In this document: positions 5,267 through 5,303 of the stretch, one piece after another | Numbering within the stretch: the first letter of the stretch is position 1 | Layout: each line of letters opens with the position of its first letter | NCBI GenBank assembly: GCA_031270425.1 | Contig: JAISXQ010000242.1 | Span: 1 to 5,303, forward strand | Length of the DNA: 5,303 bases | Direction of reading: 5' to 3' | From: Prevotellaceae bacterium | Lineage (GTDB): Bacteria > Bacteroidota > Bacteroidia > Bacteroidales > Paludibacteraceae | Translations under genes and position numbers: made by a program | Notes under the pieces: generated by a model | Seen by the model: only the letters and a program-made list of their open reading frames with translations | Told to the model about the DNA's origin: nothing | Databases searched by the model: none

Positions 5267-5303
5267 GCAATTTACTTATCTAAAATATTCAGCATCACAA
5301 ACT
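5249..5303 (+). CDS. Possible start of an unidentified gene running off the right edge
   Basis: ATG at 5249 opens a frame of 18 codons (MIKIFTAIYLSKIFSITN) with no stop before the window ends. It follows candidate promoter elements at 5114-5175 and an A-rich leader of the kind used by this phylum. No family can be recognised from so few residues. The rest of the 5041-5248 stretch is AT-rich and shows no gene. Confidence 0.3.
   Translation, partial: MIKIFTAIYLSKIFSITN

Overview
The window looks like a piece of a Bacteroidota chromosome, most likely Bacteroidales. Reasons: a promoter of the phylum-specific type (TTG, 19 bases, TAnnTTTG) stands in front of pta; start codons have no clear Shine-Dalgarno sequence and follow A-rich leaders; intergenic DNA is very AT-rich against coding DNA of moderate GC; and the gene products resemble Bacteroidales proteins. 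The genus cannot be fixed from this sequence.

Layout, all genes on the + strand. Positions 1-89 are the last 28 codons of a probable family 3 beta-glucosidase. Positions 90-485 hold no gene; most of this gap is a roughly 290-base non-coding insertion (about 102-394) with terminal inverted repeats, flanked by a 10-12 base direct repeat, and carrying a strongly foldable core and heptamer repeats. A small YjbR/MmcQ-family gene follows (486-836), then a likely terminator and a canonical promoter. Next come phosphate acetyltransferase (pta, 1000-1998), a divergent 3-hydroxyacyl-CoA dehydrogenase-family protein (2010-2945) and acetate kinase (ackA, 3051-4259). A RadC-type JAMM protein (4348-5040) follows. 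The last 263 bases are AT-rich and may contain a promoter and the first codons of another gene that leaves the window.

Working together: Pta and AckA turn acetyl-CoA into acetate with one ATP made by substrate-level phosphorylation, the usual energy-yielding end of fermentation. The dehydrogenase lies only 11 bases after pta and is therefore probably co-transcribed with it, but its catalytic motifs depart from the standard enzyme, so its reaction is uncertain. ackA is separated from it by 105 bases of repeats with no visible promoter of its own. The YjbR gene and radC are probably unrelated housekeeping or accessory genes.

The least explained part is the insertion at 91-404. It looks like a miniature inverted-repeat element whose core (178-262) could form a three-way junction as RNA or single-stranded DNA. 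The other points of interest are the paired ATTGCAAT palindromes at the pta promoter, the altered active site of the dehydrogenase, and GC-rich repeats bordering ackA, one of which supplies the ackA stop codon.
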